The notes under the pieces: generated by a model | What the model was told of the DNA's origin: nothing | Database searches by the model: none | Seen by the model: the letters and a program-made list of their open reading frames with translations, nothing else | In this document: one piece after another, positions 34,899 to 43,516 of the stretch | Numbering within the stretch: position 1 is the stretch's first letter | Layout: the number at the start of each line of letters is the position of its first letter | DNA from: Eubacterium sp. | GTDB lineage: Bacteria > Bacillota > Clostridia > Lachnospirales > Lachnospiraceae | DNA: 64,000 bases | NCBI GenBank assembly: GCA_024690665.1 | Contig: JAILOU010000007.1 | Span: 1-64,000 of the forward strand | Reading direction: 5' to 3' | Made by a program: the position numbers and the translations under genes

Positions 34899-36800
34899 TT
34901 ATACACCGGTCTCAAGAATCAAGCGTTCATACATTTCTGATAATGTTGAAATCATCTTGGACGATAAATTATAGGCGTTTTGAAACTTTACAAGGTCTAA
35001 TGCTTCTTCATCCTCGTCAACTCCGGAAATGGATAATCTCTGGTTCGAAATTGTATTCGCCATATCCGTATAATTTGATGAAAAGATACTGGCTTCTTCT
35101 GTATCCACTGAGCTGTCCGAAATCAGACACTGTAAAAAATCTGAAGCTGCACAGCCTCGGTACATCACTACCTCATCCTTTAATGTGGCAAGAGTTGTTA
35201 CCACCGAATAATCGGCAACACCGTTAAGTGGATCATCGGTTGTTGCGAATCGATTCGGATCTTCTAAAGATTCATCGGATACCGCCACCGAAAGTGCTGT
35301 AAGTGCATAATAACTTTGACTGGTATCTGTTGAAACACTTGAAAAGCTTGTCGTCTTCTCTCCCAAATCAATCTGCGTTGTATCCGTTGTGCTGTTGGCC
35401 ACCCAAAAGCATCCCATTGCAACCGGATCTCCGTCTTCGTTCAGATAATAATTACACTCGGCATTTCCATCAGAATCGTAAGCAATTTCTCCGGTATCAT
35501 CAATTTGATACATCTCCATCTTATTAAACTCCGCACAGAAATTTCGAAGAAACTCTGTAAGCTGTGCCTGGTAATATGGAATTCCCATATAATCTACATC
35601 ATCACCGACCGTCAGTCTCGTTGCGCTTTCAATTGCTGTCGTGTCGGTTCCTTCTGCCAAAGTAAAGGCAAATGTCTCAAGTTCTCCTTCGTCGTTATAA
35701 TATGCCGTGAAGGAATCATAGACATAATCGACATTATTAACGGTAATAACACCGGACTCCGGAAGTGTTAACTCGGAAACCGAAATTGCTGAATCAGCCG
35801 TTACCGAAACAACTGCTTTTGTCCCGGTTGTAGATACACCGGTAATGGTACTTTGGAAATATTCTCCGTTATTCCCGTCTCTTAAAAGCAACAAGCCCTT
35901 TAATTTGCCGGAACCGGTAGAACTTTCTGCATGGAAGGTGTTTCCCGTGCTTTCCCACTCAATTTCATATAAGCCGTCCGCATCTGTCTGGTTTACTTTT
36001 TCTTCTCTTGCAACGCATTTTAAGGTGTCATATTCATTTCCGCTAACCAATGTCTGTCCATTGATTTTCACCGTATAAATCGTTGCGCCTGTATAGTAAT
36101 CCTCATTGTTGGAATTCTTAACCAGCGTCTCAGATGCCTCTGTCGGCACGATTTCTGATAATTCATCGATCAATAAAGCTCTCTGGTCACGAAGCTCATT
36201 GGCCGTACCACCCTGAATCTCAATCGTGTTAATCTGGTCGTTTAACACTGCAATCTTCTTGGCAATGGCATTGATTTCATCGACTGCCGATTTCACCTGC
36301 GTATTCAGGTCTTCTTGAAGATCCTGAAGAGATGTTGCCGTAGAATTAAAATAAGTTGCCATCGACTGTGCACTCGAGATAAACTGGTTTCTCACACTGT
36401 CGTCAGACGAATTGGTTGCCAGCGTCTCTAAGTTATTAAACATCGTAGAAAGAATTGTAGAAAATCCGGTTGTTGATTCATCATCTGCCAGATAATCTTC
36501 AATCTGTACGGCATATTCATATAAGGTGTCATACAATCCCACAGATGCATTATTCGTCCAGTATTTGTTGTCATAATAAACATCTCTTACCTGCGTAATG
36601 GATTCTGTTTCAACACCGGTTCCAAGCGTACCGTACTTGGCATTAACGCGAAGTGCAGCAGATGCCACGCGGTTGGTAACCTGCTTTGAATATCCTTCTG
36701 TCTGTACATTTGAAATATTATTTGCAACGGTATTGGTCGCAATCTGATAAGTAGAAAGACCACTATGTGCAGTTGATAATCCTAAAAAGGTTGATGGCAT
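34899..36800 (-). CDS. flgK: Hook-associated protein FlgK, copy 1
   Basis: 633 residues. N-terminus FLGLSTAHSGLSTYQIATNTVANNISNVQTEGYSKQ is the rod/hook family signature; the C-terminal LVKFQNAYNLSSKMISTLSEMYERLI is the matching FlgK helix. The middle has an acidic, Ser/Thr-rich insert. It is one of two adjacent flgK genes; this copy starts MPST, while the other starts MANSMGSLWVG. RBS GAGGGG precedes the start. Confidence 0.9.
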   Translation of the reverse strand: MPSTFLGLSTAHSGLSTYQIATNTVANNISNVQTEGYSKQVTNRVASAALRVNAKYGTLGTGVETESITQVRDVYYDNKYWTNNASVGLYDTLYEYAVQIEDYLADDESTTGFSTILSTMFNNLETLATNSSDDSVRNQFISSAQSMATYFNSTATSLQDLQEDLNTQVKSAVDEINAIAKKIAVLNDQINTIEIQGGTANELRDQRALLIDELSEIVPTEASETLVKNSNNEDYYTGATIYTVKINGQTLVSGNEYDTLKCVAREEKVNQTDADGLYEIEWESTGNTFHAESSTGSGKLKGLLLLRDGNNGEYFQSTITGVSTTGTKAVVSVTADSAISVSELTLPESGVITVNNVDYVYDSFTAYYNDEGELETFAFTLAEGTDTTAIESATRLTVGDDVDYMGIPYYQAQLTEFLRNFCAEFNKMEMYQIDDTGEIAYDSDGNAECNYYLNEDGDPVAMGCFWVANSTTDTTQIDLGEKTTSFSSVSTDTSQSYYALTALSVAVSDESLEDPNRFATTDDPLNGVADYSVVTTLATLKDEVVMYRGCAASDFLQCLISDSSVDTEEASIFSSNYTDMANTISNQRLSISGVDEDEEALDLVKFQNAYNLSSKMISTLSEMYERLILETGV

Positions 36801-36817
36801 ATCTTACACCCCTCGTT

Positions 36818-38614
36818 CTATAAATTCGTTACAATATGTTCAATCATTTCGCTGATAACGTTGATGTACCGGCTGGCTGCGTTATACGCATTTTGGTATT
36901 TGATCATCTTAGTCAGCTCTTCATCGGAAGAAACACCGAGCACGGAACTTCTGGAAGTCGTAAGAGCTTCTGTTGTGCTCTCTAAGTTTTCAACCGTTGT
37001 CTTAAATACATTACCGTTTGTTCCAAGTTCTCCGACCATCTGCTCGTAATACTCTGCAAATGTCCAGGTTCCTCCTATTGTCGGATTCAGCTGTAAGTCA
37101 GCGCTTTCCCACATGCTTGAAAGTGCTTCGCCAAGTTCGTAGCTGACTTCCCCGTTTTGTTCTAAGTGCGGAAGCATGCTCGAATCCTGCTGAATCGTTT
37201 CATTAATGGAAAGACTCTTGATGGTATACATCATGCTGGTATCCGTTAAGTCTTCTTCGTTATATAGATAATAGGTGTTACCCGATGAATCGGTCACCTC
37301 TGTGTATCTATCGCATCCTGTTCTGGTAAACAATTCCTGCGGCGGCAATTCTCCGTCACTTCCCACGCAACAGTTATCAGTGTCTAATACTCTTGTTGAA
37401 TCGGTAATGGTATAACTGTTTCCATCTGCATCCGTCACAATTGTTCCGGTGGTAAGTCCTGCGTCGTTAGCTGTTGTCAGCGGGCTTAACAGATCGTTAA
37501 TCGTTGTTACGATGGAATGAATCAGTGTGTCAAATTCTGCCTGTGTATTTAAACAAACCGATGCGCCCGTAAGCTCATCATATTCGCTTTCTGTCTTGTA
37601 ATCATCTTCTGTCAGTTCACTAAAATACTCTGCTGTTGTATTGACCAGGTCATACATATCACGGTAATCTGCCACGCTGTCGCCTCTTGCAAGTAAGATT
37701 CCCTTTAGCTTACCGATATCGGAATTATACGCTGAGGAAATCTCGGCTTCTAAGTCAAACACTTCGTAGTTGTTACCATCGCTGTCTTGTCCAAGCTGCG
37801 GCCAGATTGGAGTTGCGAATCCGGTTGACTTATCGTATTCAACGTCCATCTCATAGACCATTGCTTCATTGATAAATTCCACACCTTCAATGCTTACCTT
37901 CACAATCCCCTGCGTCGTCTCCTTGTAAGAGATGTTGCACAGTTCAGCAAGTTCATCAAGCGCCAGGTCTCTTTCATCTCGAAGTGAAGATGCTGTTTCC
38001 ACTCCGCCTGCTTCAATCTTTTGAATCTGAATATTTAATTCGTAAATGGTATTGCCCAGTTCATTAATCTTATCAACCGCATCCTCGATTTGGTCATTTA
38101 ACTGTGTCTGATAGGTATTAATGCTTTCATATACCGCCTGAGCTCTTGTAATAAAAAGAGATGCCTTTTGGAGAACAAGATTCTGATTTACGCTGCTGGA
38201 CGGGTCCTTTGCCAGTTCCTGAAAAGCAACCCAGAGACTTTCGTCATCACTACTTAAGATATTCTGAAATGACTCTCCGTCAAGTTCTTGCAGGATATCC
38301 TCAATTTCTGTAGTTGCGTCGTAAGATGCAGAATAAAATTCATATCGTCCAACTTCCTGACGATATGACTGATCCAAAAAGACATCACGTGTATGAAGAA
38401 CGTCTGAGATCGAAACTCCCAGACCATTCGTCTGCTTACTGATCGCTGCCGACACCCCGGAAGCGATATAAGTTTTGTCTGCAAACAGCACCTGCTGACG
38501 TACATAACCGGTTGTATCTACATTCGTCAAGTTGTTCGCTGTTATGTTCATTGCATTTTGACTATTTTGTAATCCGGATGCTCCCACCCAGAGACTTCCC
38601 ATACTGTTTGCCAT
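36818..38614 (-). CDS. flgK: Hook-associated protein FlgK, copy 2
   Basis: 598 residues, again with both FlgK end signatures: LWVGASGLQNSQNAMNITANNLTNVDTTGYVRQQ and MIKYQNAYNAASRYINVISEMIEHIV. It shares only the terminal helices and parts of the coiled D1 domain with copy 1; the central regions differ greatly. First of the two flgK genes after flgN and, like them, under the flgM promoter. Two FlgK proteins may stack as successive rings at the hook-filament junction or replace each other. Confidence 0.9.
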   Translation of the reverse strand: MANSMGSLWVGASGLQNSQNAMNITANNLTNVDTTGYVRQQVLFADKTYIASGVSAAISKQTNGLGVSISDVLHTRDVFLDQSYRQEVGRYEFYSASYDATTEIEDILQELDGESFQNILSSDDESLWVAFQELAKDPSSSVNQNLVLQKASLFITRAQAVYESINTYQTQLNDQIEDAVDKINELGNTIYELNIQIQKIEAGGVETASSLRDERDLALDELAELCNISYKETTQGIVKVSIEGVEFINEAMVYEMDVEYDKSTGFATPIWPQLGQDSDGNNYEVFDLEAEISSAYNSDIGKLKGILLARGDSVADYRDMYDLVNTTAEYFSELTEDDYKTESEYDELTGASVCLNTQAEFDTLIHSIVTTINDLLSPLTTANDAGLTTGTIVTDADGNSYTITDSTRVLDTDNCCVGSDGELPPQELFTRTGCDRYTEVTDSSGNTYYLYNEEDLTDTSMMYTIKSLSINETIQQDSSMLPHLEQNGEVSYELGEALSSMWESADLQLNPTIGGTWTFAEYYEQMVGELGTNGNVFKTTVENLESTTEALTTSRSSVLGVSSDEELTKMIKYQNAYNAASRYINVISEMIEHIVTNL

Positions 38615-38631
38615 AAAAAAAACCTCTTTTT

Positions 38632-39144
38632 CTACTGTTTTGTATCAAACCCCGAAGACCCCAATAAATCACCGGTGTTAAAAGCATTCCGGTTATAGTT
38701 CGCGGTCTCAGGCGCCTGACGAAAACTTCGAAAGAGGTTTAAGTCATATTCTACAAGCTCTAAAGCCTGCTCAGTTAATACTCGATTTTGCTCATTGATG
38801 GTCGACACTTCTTTTAGCGTTGCCCCAAGCTTTGTCCTGATTTCAGTTAAACGAGACTGTTGTTCCGGTTGCTTATCCAATATTTCAATCATTTTTCCAA
38901 GCGTCAGTTCTTCCTTTTTCTTATTCAGAACAACTGACATATCATCCATGATCTGTTCCCGCTTATTCTCGAGATTTCTAAGCGCACTGGAAACATCCTG
39001 TTCCCGTTCTGTCAGCACCTCTAGTTCCTCAACGTCAGCATCGATTAAAACCTGCTTTTTTCTCTGTCCGAGTTTTAACAGCTTCTCATATTCATCGTGC
39101 TCACGTTCGAGGACTTCTAGAAGGTTTTCCATCAAACTTGCCAA
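38632..39144 (-). CDS. flgN: FlgN-like chaperone for hook-associated proteins
   Basis: 170 residues, mostly helical coiled coil, with the FlgN pattern (LLEVLEREHDEYEKLLKLGQRKKQVLIDADVEEL: a Glu/Lys-rich first helix followed by the D-V-E-x-L motif). The TTG at 39144 has GAGGG seven bases upstream, while the ATG at 39132 has no site in range, so the TTG start is used. It lies between flgM and the two flgK genes, whose products it would escort to the export gate. Confidence 0.85.
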   Translation of the reverse strand: MASLMENLLEVLEREHDEYEKLLKLGQRKKQVLIDADVEELEVLTEREQDVSSALRNLENKREQIMDDMSVVLNKKKEELTLGKMIEILDKQPEQQSRLTEIRTKLGATLKEVSTINEQNRVLTEQALELVEYDLNLFRSFRQAPETANYNRNAFNTGDLLGSSGFDTKQ

Positions 39145-39159
39145 TTTTTTCCCTCATTT

Positions 39160-39441
39160 CTATATCAGAGATTCGTTGTATTTTTCTAGTAATTTTGAAG
39201 CAAAATCATCTGTGCTTACGCTGTAACTTCCGTTATCAATTGCGCTTTTCACACTTGCGACTTTGTCTTCTCTGATATCTGAAGCATTCTTGACTGCATC
39301 TTTCGCTACCTGGAATGCCTGACCGAAAGAAGAAATCTGTACTTCATCTCTTGCTGAGGTTGTGTTTGACGATGCATAAGCTTTGCCCGTCTTAGAGGTT
39401 TTGTAAACCTGCGAAATTTGATTATAGGCTTCTATACGCAT
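39160..39441 (-). CDS. flgM: Anti-sigma28 factor FlgM
   Basis: 93 residues: MRIEAYNQISQVYKTSK start and C-terminal helices (DKVASVKSAIDNGSYSVSTDDFASKLLEKY) that bind sigma28. When the hook is complete FlgM is exported, freeing sigma28 for late genes. It heads flgM-flgN-flgK-flgK-flgL-fliW-csrA and has its own sigma28-like site upstream, so it is under feedback control. RBS AAAGGAGA. Confidence 0.93.
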   Translation of the reverse strand: MRIEAYNQISQVYKTSKTGKAYASSNTTSARDEVQISSFGQAFQVAKDAVKNASDIREDKVASVKSAIDNGSYSVSTDDFASKLLEKYNESLI

Positions 39442-39515
39442 ATTTATGCATCTCCTTTCTCTATCTCTTATCTGTTTCGAAAAATATGTAACCCTAACCT
39501 ATTCTTCTGTATTAT

Positions 39516-39542
39516 GTATCGGAGATTCTCATTAAAACATTA
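39516..39542 (-). promoter_or_regulatory. Sigma28-like promoter of the flgM operon
   Basis: On the minus strand TAAT (39539-39542), 15 bases, TCCGATAC (39516-39523). The -10 octamer is identical to that before flaG, and the whole layout matches the site before neuB. Leader of about 68 bases. The rest of the 39442-39729 gap holds only the exonuclease terminator. Confidence 0.6.
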
Positions 39543-39641
39543 GTCTTTTTTTATGAAAACTTAAAAAAGTACCCATAGTCCTAGTGTTTCCTGACTTTCT
39601 TCCTACTCATCCGATACTCTCAGCTCACCAATCTAAGCAGT

Positions 39642-39684
39642 AAAAAAACTGCCGATTAGTATTGCTATGATACTTATCGGCAGT
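39642..39684 (-). terminator. Rho-independent terminator behind exonuclease III
   Basis: A 15-bp stem with one mismatch (39648-39662 with 39670-39684; arms begin ACTGCCGAT) and a seven-base loop, followed on the minus strand by seven T residues (39642-39648). Confidence 0.9.
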
Positions 39685-39729
39685 ACGAGCCTATTTCTTT
39701 AGACTTATTCTAAGTTGCATTAATTGATT

Positions 39730-40497
39730 CTAGATTTCAATCTCAAGTGCCACCGGGCAGTGGTCTGAGCCGAGCACTTTTGTTAAAATCTTCGCATCCA
39801 CCAGATTCTCGCGGATTCGTTCCGATACCAGGAAGTAGTCAATACGCCATCCTGCATTCTTCTCTCTGGCTTTAAATCGATACGACCACCACGAATAGAT
39901 CTCGGTCTGATTCGGATAGAAATACCGGAAGGTATCTACAAATCCTGCATCAAAGAGTTCGTCAATCTTATTACGCTCCTCATCGGTAAATCCGGCATTC
40001 TTGTGGTTGGTCTTCGGATTTTTAAGATCGATATCCTGATAGGCCACATTCATATCTCCGCAGACAACAACCGGCTTTTTCACATCCAGACTCTTTAGAT
40101 ATTCTCGAAAATCATCTTCCCACTTCATCCGGTATTCCAAACGTTTCAGTTCGGTCTGTGAATTCGGCGTATAGACCGTTACAAAATAATACGAGTCAAA
40201 TTCCAGCGTAATCACGCGGCCTTCCTGATCATGCTCTTCGATACCCATGCCGTATGTTACATTAAGCGGTTCTTCCTTGGTGAAAATCGCCGTTCCGGAA
40301 TACCCCTTCTTCACAGCATAATTCCAGTACTGATGATACCCCTGCAGTTCTAAATCGATCTGTCCTTCCTGCAACTTACTTTCCTGGATACAAAAGATAT
40401 CTGCATCTGCTTCCATGAAAAATTCCATAAATCCCTTTGTCACGCAGGCTCTAAGGCCATTGACATTCCATGATACAAACTTTTTACTACTTGCCAT
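39730..40497 (-). CDS. xth: Exodeoxyribonuclease III family
   Basis: 255 residues, full length. Motifs of the EEP/AP-endonuclease family: SWNVNGLRA, CIQESKLQ (metal-binding Glu), VCGDMNVAYQDIDL, WWSYRFKAREKNAGWRIDYF and GSDHCPV with the catalytic Asp-His. It cleaves DNA at abasic sites and removes 3' blocks in base-excision repair. It follows the SDR gene by 12 bases and is not related to the flagellar or microcompartment genes beside it. Confidence 0.95.
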   Translation of the reverse strand: MASSKKFVSWNVNGLRACVTKGFMEFFMEADADIFCIQESKLQEGQIDLELQGYHQYWNYAVKKGYSGTAIFTKEEPLNVTYGMGIEEHDQEGRVITLEFDSYYFVTVYTPNSQTELKRLEYRMKWEDDFREYLKSLDVKKPVVVCGDMNVAYQDIDLKNPKTNHKNAGFTDEERNKIDELFDAGFVDTFRYFYPNQTEIYSWWSYRFKAREKNAGWRIDYFLVSERIRENLVDAKILTKVLGSDHCPVALEIEI

Positions 40498-40509
40498 ATA
40501 ACTTCCTTT

Positions 40510-41448
40510 CTATATGCGTCTCATACCTTCCCAAATATACATTGCGGCTTCTCTTGAAATCAGCTTTGCGAAAATCCTGTGTACAATGCAAAAGATTCCC
40601 GGCGTCGCCACTGCCCGTCCGATTCTCGATGCCCGAAGCGAGCGCTTTGCGACCGGCTCTGCCTTTGTGGAAAATGGGAAATGTCTGACGGCGCTGTGTC
40701 CATGCACCATCTGCTCGTCATCTTTCGCTACTGATATAAACTCGGTGTCTTTAATCCAATACGGGCATACTGCCGTCACCTTAATCCTGCGAGGCAAAAG
40801 TTCCATCCGAAGTCCTCTTGTGTAATTGTATAAAAACGCCTTACTTGCGGCGTAGATATTCATATGTTGAAGTGGCTGAAATGCTGCCGTTGAACACACT
40901 TCCATAATGCGGTCTCCCGCCTTCATAAACGGAAGTGCCACAAGCGTTGTATCAACTGCTGCCTTGCAGTTTAAATCAATCATATGTCCACTGTCAAACC
41001 GACTGACTCTTTCATAGTTCCCAATCTTGGCATACCCGGCGCAGACAATTAACAGCCCGATACGAACCTGCTCTTTTTTCAGTTCTTCTTCTAATCTCGC
41101 ATAGCTAATATCATCCGTCAAATCAAGTGCAAGAACTTTAGCGGGCATCCCCATCTGCTTAAGCTGATTAGAAAACGCCTCAAGTCTGTCCGCGCGTCTT
41201 GCCACCAGCCAGATTTCCTCAATACCTTTTTCTGTTACTGCAATCTGCCTTGCATAAGCATTGCCCAGTCCGCTCGAAGCTCCGGTTACCAGCGCAATTC
41301 TTTTTTCATCATCCCTATCCGGTGCTTTTTTCTTCGCAAGAAGTGCCGTCACATAGACCAATATGATGCTGACTATGACAAACAACACGAAGACATTACC
41401 AAAAAAGTTTCGCAGCCACCAGACAATATCCATTAACACATCCCACAT
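40510..41448 (-). CDS. Membrane-anchored SDR-family oxidoreductase
   Basis: 312 residues. Residues 10-40 contain an N-terminal membrane helix (VFVLFVIVSIILVYVTALL), followed by a short-chain dehydrogenase: cofactor motif VTGASSGLGNAYAR near residue 55, active-site YAASK about residue 200. The TGxxxGxG cofactor motif is intact, so NAD(P) binding is likely. The substrate is unknown. Close in layout to SDR proteins paired with lipid or carbohydrate metabolism. RBS AAAGGTAGG. Confidence 0.83.
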   Translation of the reverse strand: MWDVLMDIVWWLRNFFGNVFVLFVIVSIILVYVTALLAKKKAPDRDDEKRIALVTGASSGLGNAYARQIAVTEKGIEEIWLVARRADRLEAFSNQLKQMGMPAKVLALDLTDDISYARLEEELKKEQVRIGLLIVCAGYAKIGNYERVSRFDSGHMIDLNCKAAVDTTLVALPFMKAGDRIMEVCSTAAFQPLQHMNIYAASKAFLYNYTRGLRMELLPRRIKVTAVCPYWIKDTEFISVAKDDEQMVHGHSAVRHFPFSTKAEPVAKRSLRASRIGRAVATPGIFCIVHRIFAKLISREAAMYIWEGMRRI

Positions 41449-41530
41449 ATGAAGCGCCTACCTTTCTGTCTCGTATTATAACAGATTTTAAATCGATAGA
41501 ATACATCACAAAATGCAACAAACGGACATC

Positions 41531-41561
41531 TTACCCTCCGGCTTATTAAGCCGCCCGGTAA
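41531..41561 (-). terminator. Hairpin at the 3' end of the microcompartment operon
   Basis: TTACC and GGTAA enclose CGGCTTA/TAAGCCG, a long hairpin with one internal loop, 33 bases behind the last BMC gene. There is no clear T-run on the minus strand, so its strength as a terminator is uncertain. Confidence 0.5.
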
Positions 41562-41593
41562 AATGCCCGCCTGTGCATATTTCTCCCTAATCT

Positions 41594-42139
41594 TTAAAGA
41601 AGAGTTTCTAGTAGGTCTTTATGTGGATGCGGAATGACAACCTTACTAATCAGCATTCCGCTTTCCATCGCTTCTTCAATTCCGGCGCTGACTGCAGCTT
41701 CCACCGCCGATACATCTCCTGTCATCGTAACAAAAGACTTTCCACCGATTCCCGTGCCAAGTCGCACCTCAATCAGAGTAATTCCTGCAGCCTTCACTGC
41801 CGCATCGGCACCAACCACTGCAGCGGCTACAGAAAAGTATTCCATCACACCAACCGCCTTAATTGTCTCCGGCATAGTTGCCAGATTGATGGCTTCAATT
41901 ACCTGTGGATGTACTCTCGGAATGATAAGCTCATCAATCAATGAATCCCTTATCACTTCCTTACCTGCCTCCATCGCTGCGTCTACCGCAGATACTTCCC
42001 CGGACACCATGATGTGATATTTTCCGGGACAGCTCGGCCGCGATGTTACGAGTCTTACCTCTGCAGCCTTAAGCATTGCATCAGCACCTTCTATTCCTTT
42101 TGCAATACTATTGCTTTCTAAAAATCCTATCGTAATCAT
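41594..42139 (-). CDS. pduT: PduT-like tandem-BMC shell protein
   Basis: 181 residues made of two BMC domains (about 2-88 and 94-180; each has a G(F/V)xE...A...GAD..(K)AA pattern). Three copies form a pseudohexagonal facet tile. Cys37 in SRPSCPGKY matches the Cys of Salmonella PduT that holds a 4Fe-4S cluster at the pore, so it may carry electrons across the shell. It is coupled to PduS, encoded just upstream, the likely redox partner. RBS GGAGAAG. Confidence 0.9.
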   Translation of the reverse strand: MITIGFLESNSIAKGIEGADAMLKAAEVRLVTSRPSCPGKYHIMVSGEVSAVDAAMEAGKEVIRDSLIDELIIPRVHPQVIEAINLATMPETIKAVGVMEYFSVAAAVVGADAAVKAAGITLIEVRLGTGIGGKSFVTMTGDVSAVEAAVSAGIEEAMESGMLISKVVIPHPHKDLLETLL

Positions 42140-42154
42140 GTGAGCTTCTCCTTA

Positions 42155-43501
42155 TTATCTTTCAATTACTACAATTCCGTCTCCTACGCTTGTGACCTTA
42201 CCGCTGATTGCAGCATGAATGTTGGCTCCTAATGCTTTGTCCGGAATCTTTGCCACCAGACTTCCCTTATTTACAATATCACCGGTCTGCACAACCGGCT
42301 CAGCCGGTGCTCCAATATGCTGCTGCAGCAAAATCGTCACCTTGTTTGGCATCAGCGTCTTTAGTTCATGAATTGTATAATCGTAATACTGTTCTACCCC
42401 GAGTCTGGCCGCGATTCTGTGTGAAGGAATCCGGCGATACTCCCGGTCTTGTCTAAGCTGATATGACTGATTCGTATCCTTTTGATACTTAAATCCGGCT
42501 TTTCGAAGCTCATTTTTAAGATAGATATTCACCTGTCTTGGGGCTAGCCCCATCGGACAGGCATATGCCTCACAAACGCCGCATTCCGAACATGTCATCA
42601 CTTCTTGAACGTCTTTATCATTCAGGATTGATGTCACATCATTAACATAGGCCATCTTACGCATAATCTTATGCGGCGACAGCGGATGCCCGCTTAGATA
42701 TCTTGGACACATCTGTGTACAGGTCTGGCACTGAATACAAGAGCCCTTGGCTCTTTTTTGAATATAATGCAACGGTGTTTCCCGCATCTTGACAAGATGT
42801 GCCTCATCCGGAACGATGACAACTCCCGAAGTCGTCTTCGTTACAAATTGCTGCTCTAGCATTTCTTTTGGATAAACCTTTCCCATCAAAGGTCCGCCTA
42901 TCAAGATGTGATACTCTTGTGTCGTTACACCCCCGGCCGCTTCAATGCATTCCTTTAACGGCGTTCCAAGCGGTGCATTTACAATCACCGGACTCTTAAC
43001 TGCTCCTGTAACGGTCAGATACTTATCTGTAAACGGCTTATCTTCCAGCGCTTCATAGATGGCATACACTGTCGCAACATTGGAAACCACTGCCCCAACA
43101 TCCAGCGGAATGCCGGATGGCGGAACGGTTCGTCCCGTCACCTCCAGCACCATAATCTGTTCATCTCCGGCCGGATAAAAGTTCTTTAGGAAAAACAGCT
43201 TTGTCTTACTGTTTTGATCCCGGATGGCACGCTCCAAAGAAGCGATTTCCTCCTGATAAGTCTCCTTTAAGGCAATATACACCTTCTTGGCCTTTGTCAG
43301 CTCAGCCACCCGATCAAGCGCCGTTATAATTTCTTTTGCCTTATTCAGCATCAGATAGCGGTCTGTCCGCAGCAAAGGTTCACACTCCGCTGCGTTGACA
43401 ATCAGATATTCCACCTCACAATTTAATTTGACATGGGTTGGAAATCCGGCGCCTCCACATCCAACGATTCCGGCTTTTTTAATCTGCTCTAATACTTCCA
43501 T
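42155..43501 (-). CDS. pduS: PduS-like RnfC-family flavo-iron-sulfur protein
   Basis: 448 residues. The N-terminal GIVGCGGAGFPTHVKL glycine-rich segment is the FMN/NADH-binding RnfC/NuoF-like region, followed by the SLBB part (TVTGAVKSPVIVNAPLGT). Two 4Fe-4S motifs are intact: Cys255/258/261/265 and Cys304/307/310/315. The C-terminal RnfC-type barrel hybrid (LLQQHIGAPAEPVVQTGD) ends the protein. In propanediol compartments PduS reduces cobalamin, but there is no B12 enzyme here, so it more likely oxidises NADH inside the shell and passes electrons through PduT. Confidence 0.9.
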   Translation of the reverse strand: MEVLEQIKKAGIVGCGGAGFPTHVKLNCEVEYLIVNAAECEPLLRTDRYLMLNKAKEIITALDRVAELTKAKKVYIALKETYQEEIASLERAIRDQNSKTKLFFLKNFYPAGDEQIMVLEVTGRTVPPSGIPLDVGAVVSNVATVYAIYEALEDKPFTDKYLTVTGAVKSPVIVNAPLGTPLKECIEAAGGVTTQEYHILIGGPLMGKVYPKEMLEQQFVTKTTSGVVIVPDEAHLVKMRETPLHYIQKRAKGSCIQCQTCTQMCPRYLSGHPLSPHKIMRKMAYVNDVTSILNDKDVQEVMTCSECGVCEAYACPMGLAPRQVNIYLKNELRKAGFKYQKDTNQSYQLRQDREYRRIPSHRIAARLGVEQYYDYTIHELKTLMPNKVTILLQQHIGAPAEPVVQTGDIVNKGSLVAKIPDKALGANIHAAISGKVTSVGDGIVVIER

Positions 43502-43516
43502 GGCAGCCCCTTTCGA

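Noticed and set aside
39610..39617. Plus-strand TCCGATAC as a sigma28 promoter
   Set aside because: No TAAA-like -35 lies 14-16 bases upstream, and no plus-strand gene follows.
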